Source: UMGS1322 sp900550765 (GTDB lineage: Bacteria > Bacillota > Clostridia > Christensenellales > QALW01). Taken from it: 64,000 nt of DNA. The stretch lies in the NCBI GenBank assembly GCA_958448705.1, contig CAUDEY010000004.1:62001-126000 (forward strand). The letters run 5' to 3'. The first letter of the stretch is position 1; each line of letters opens with the position of its first letter. Below, piece after piece: positions 61,675 through 64,000 of the stretch. The notes beneath the pieces were generated by a model. The model was not told where the DNA came from. It made no database searches and saw only the letters and a list, made by a program, of their open reading frames with translations. Position numbers and translations under genes: made by a program.

Positions 61675-62088
61675 TTATTTTATAAAAACATCTTCTATAG
61701 ATAAAAAATCTTCTATAAATTCGCCCCGGTTGACGTCAGCCCGAAAAGATGCCTTCGCTTCGCCGCTCTTCACCCGCCAGACAAATATCGTTCGGCCTTC
61801 CTCCATATAACAGTTCTGGGGTTTGCCCAGCAGCGCAACAGCCTTCTGCAGCGTCATGCCCTTTGTTAACGCTTCCGCCTGCTTTGCACTGGGCAAAAAG
61901 AACAAGTTGGGCTCCGGATTCAAATACAGTGCCAAACAATCCTCCCCAAAGGAGGCCTCACAGCTGTAATTTTCCTTTTTGTAACGCCTGCCATAAGCTA
62001 AACTGAAAATACCGGCCGCGGCCACGCAAAGGGCAAGAACCCCAGCCGCTATCCCCACGGCCGTATGCTTTTTTATCCATGCAAACAT
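61675..62088 (-). CDS. Membrane-anchored BamE/SmpA-like small protein, copy 1
   Basis: The 137-aa product has one N-terminal transmembrane helix (about 11-31) and an outside domain. Its KGMTLQKAVALLGKPQ followed by RTIFVWRV is the pattern of BamE/SmpA-like and DUF3862-like domains. The neighbouring gene is a clear paralogue: both carry S/T-LAY after the helix, EPNLFFLP or EPDPNRLFLP, AKQA or EKQA and the GMTL...LLGKPQ motif. Function unknown. Confidence 0.72.
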   Translation of the reverse strand: MFAWIKKHTAVGIAAGVLALCVAAAGIFSLAYGRRYKKENYSCEASFGEDCLALYLNPEPNLFFLPSAKQAEALTKGMTLQKAVALLGKPQNCYMEEGRTIFVWRVKSGEAKASFRADVNRGEFIEDFLSIEDVFIK

Positions 62089-62105
62089 AGAAATTCTTCC
62101 CCCTT

Positions 62106-62531
62106 TTACTTTACCCTATATTCCTGCAGAACAAGCGAATCGCCGAATTCTCCGGACTCCTCCTGCGGCAGAAACATGCCGTATACTTCTTTGCCAAACA
62201 ACAGCTTCCATACAAAGCAAACCGTTCCCGAACCTTCCCGCCGCTGGGGCTTGCCCAAAAGGGAAATAACCTGCCGCAGCGTCATGCCCGGCTTCATCTG
62301 CCCGGCCTGCTTTTCAGCAGGCAGAAACAACCGATTCGGGTCCGGCTCGATATATGCCTCCCAGGAATCCGCCGTATCCGCCCGGCGGCTTGCATGATAG
62401 GCCTCCGCGGTATCCGCCTGATACCGGCTGTGGCGCACCGCATAGGCAAGGGTATAGACGCCCGAGGCCAAAACAGCCAGTGCCAAAAGCAATGCAGCCG
62501 CCGTTAAAACAAGCTTTAAGCCCTTTATCAT
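62106..62531 (-). CDS. Membrane-anchored BamE/SmpA-like small protein, copy 2
   Basis: The 141-aa product has an N-terminal helix (about 5-29) and a domain with KPGMTLRQVISLLGKPQ and TVCFVWKL. It is a tandem paralogue of the next gene, 17 bases away. ATG 62531 is chosen with AAGGGGAA upstream; the open frame further upstream is basic and not signal-like. Confidence 0.72.
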   Translation of the reverse strand: MIKGLKLVLTAAALLLALAVLASGVYTLAYAVRHSRYQADTAEAYHASRRADTADSWEAYIEPDPNRLFLPAEKQAGQMKPGMTLRQVISLLGKPQRREGSGTVCFVWKLLFGKEVYGMFLPQEESGEFGDSLVLQEYRVK

Positions 62532-62652
62532 ATTTCCCCTTCTTTCAAGTTCCCGAAAACACCTCTGTTTTTTTCGGCTCTTTCGCACAATAGTATCAGC
62601 ACAATATTATACTATCAGCTTGGCGCAGAAATGTCAATACCCATAAAAAAAA

Positions 62653-62672
62653 GAGCGCAGTGCGCTCCTTTT
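62653..62672. terminator. Terminator after the last lipoprotein gene
   Basis: GAGCGCA-G-TGCGCTC is a compact 7-bp stem with A- and T-runs on its two sides. Confidence 0.75.
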
Positions 62673-63496
62673 TACGGATTTCCCAAATATGGTATATTGG
62701 CCGTTTCCCGGTAAGCCCGGTTGAATTTTTCCCCTGCCAGCGTCAATATTTTTTCCAGCAGCGCCGTATAACGCGCTTCCATCTCTTCGCTTGAAAATTC
62801 AAAGGATGTCACCGATACCGGGCTTTTATAATGATAATTGCCGTGGTCTGAAAATATTTCCTCCAAAGTGCCTCCGTCCTCCACACAAAACTGAACGGAG
62901 TCTACAACGCCGGTATATGTGCCCTGGTCGTTATAGTGATACCGCTCGTTGCGCACCAGCTTTGCATCGGCCACAAGAGTCTTCCATTCCTTTAAAAGCT
63001 CCTCGTCCGTAATCATCGCATCAAACTGCACCTGCAGTACATCCGGATCTATATACGGCAACTGCCAGCCCTCTCCGCCGTCTACCAATTGCAGGTGTAA
63101 ATACAGCGCGTCTATACTCTCTAATGACTTTTGCAAAGACGTAAATTTACGCAAAAATTCCTGATAAACCGCCTCCTCCAGCGCCGCCGTACTTTCAAAC
63201 TGTGCAGGGTCAAGCATTATAACCGGCGCCTGCGACACAAAACGATAGCGCATAATCGAGCTTGGGTCCTCATAATAGGAGCAAGCCTTCTCATTGGAAC
63301 CATCCAAAATTTCCTCCGTCGGATTCGGCGTTAAAACCGGGGATGGAGAGGGCGCAGCAGTTTCCGCAGCCATAGTAGGCTCCGCTGTTTTCGCATTCTC
63401 GGTAGGCTCCACCGCTGCCGTTCCAGTTTCCGCCGCGCAGCCGCCTAAAAACGCCATGCACAAAAACAAGGCTAAAAACCGTATCACTTTTTTCAT
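62672..63496 (-). CDS. Lipoprotein of unknown function
   Basis: The 274-aa product has a lipobox L-G-G-C (Cys20), an Ala/Pro/Thr-rich spacer (about 22-62) and a helical-beta domain. No family is recognised. The spacer style (T-P-N-P-T, P-S-P-S-P) matches other envelope proteins here (24858, 27657, 60904), pointing to a lineage-specific design. AGGAGG lies upstream of the ATG. Confidence 0.75.
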   Translation of the reverse strand: MKKVIRFLALFLCMAFLGGCAAETGTAAVEPTENAKTAEPTMAAETAAPSPSPVLTPNPTEEILDGSNEKACSYYEDPSSIMRYRFVSQAPVIMLDPAQFESTAALEEAVYQEFLRKFTSLQKSLESIDALYLHLQLVDGGEGWQLPYIDPDVLQVQFDAMITDEELLKEWKTLVADAKLVRNERYHYNDQGTYTGVVDSVQFCVEDGGTLEEIFSDHGNYHYKSPVSVTSFEFSSEEMEARYTALLEKILTLAGEKFNRAYRETANIPYLGNP

Positions 63497-63523
63497 ACTT
63501 TTTCCTCCTATAAAAAAATCAAT

Positions 63524-63890
63524 TCATTTCATAAATGGTGTATTGATCTTTTTAAGTGCTTCACTAATATTGGGCAATTCTTTAATTGCGGATTGCTCAT
63601 CTTTGTACCATCCGAAAATGTCATTAGTAAATATTCCTACACGGACAGTACTAACAGAAGGATATGCTATTGCTTTAGGATTTTTAAAACTTCCTTTGTT
63701 CACTTAAGCGTACATAATCGATGTCAGCTTTTTTATCCTGCAATAATAAATATGCTCTATCTTTTACAGTAATATCCTCTTGAAATCCCTGGATGCTTTC
63801 TATAATGGAATCTTGAACCGTTTCATCTATAGCATCCTGAACCACACACTCTACGGCATCTAAAAATTCATTTCTAAAATCATCCTTCAT
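63524..63890 (-). pseudogene. Small gene, probably frameshifted, unknown function
   Basis: An acidic helical frame (ATG 63890 to a stop at 63684; 68 aa, many D-A-V/I-E repeats) is followed by a coherent second frame of 59 codons (GTG 63703 to TGA 63524) that ends F-G-W-Y-K-D-E-Q-S-A-I-K-E-L. They overlap by about 20 bases and together look like one protein of roughly 120 aa split by a frame change. The composition is more AT-rich than the neighbours. Two separate small genes are possible. Confidence 0.45.
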
Positions 63891-64000
63891 CTGCTCAAAT
63901 CATTCTTTACTATTTTCCACAATAATCCCCGTTTCAAAATTATTATATATATTATAGCGCAAAGTTGTAGAAAAAGCCAGATACAAATAGACAGATTTTC

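Noticed and set aside
1..64000. CRISPR array, prophage or integrative element
   Set aside because: No regularly spaced repeats, cas genes, phage structural genes, integrase or att duplications were found; only a transposase fragment and AT-rich single genes.

Overview
The window looks like the chromosome of an anaerobic, endospore-forming member of the Clostridia (Firmicutes). The evidence is a Firmicutes-type housekeeping block (remA, rpoZ, priA, prkC/stp, asp23/amaP), a 34-codon spoVM-like gene in its Bacillus-like position, tRNA genes with encoded CCA ends, consensus sigma-A promoters with 17-bp spacers, and a HisZ/short-HisG histidine pathway. No rRNA, CRISPR array or intact prophage was seen.

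Bases 1-21353 are a nearly unbroken minus-strand core block, read from high to low coordinates: pcrA, ligA, then (own promoter) yicC, remA, gmk, rpoZ, priA, def, fmt, rsmB, rlmN, stp, prkC, rsgA, rpe, a 49-aa membrane protein, spoVM, asp23, amaP, nusB, a TsaD/Kae1 paralogue, folD, xseA and the start of xseB. Many neighbours overlap by 4-14 bases, so translation is probably coupled.

Bases 21500-31000 are accessory. They hold a TetR/SDR divergent pair, a small lipoprotein, an IS3-type transposase remnant, and a likely co-regulated surface locus: an AraC regulator, a DUF4038-type lipoprotein glycosidase, and an operon of two wall- or membrane-anchored proteins that share a repeat domain. The glycosidase gene and the repeat-protein operon have the same promoter architecture: a 13-bp palindrome exactly 26 bp upstream of matching -35/-10 boxes. 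This is the strongest candidate for an undescribed system here.

Bases 31500-43700 carry Trk-type potassium uptake, an ABC transporter lacking its binding protein, an AEC carrier, a HEPN-motif membrane protein, ten tRNA genes (six in one cluster), an M19 dipeptidase, a large glycoside hydrolase and two acetyltransferase genes broken by single stop codons. Bases 43900-52200 hold an HTH/ADP-ribosylglycohydrolase fusion, an AraC regulator divergent from nagBA, a metal-related locus (HMA protein, DUF3793, flavodoxin) with three copies of one palindrome, and an AT-rich methyltransferase gene.

Bases 52288-60850 are a complete histidine operon led by a TrpR-family regulator, with an operator-like palindrome over its -35 box. 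The window ends with four minus-strand genes for small lipoproteins or single-pass membrane proteins, two of them tandem paralogues, and a small probably frameshifted gene.
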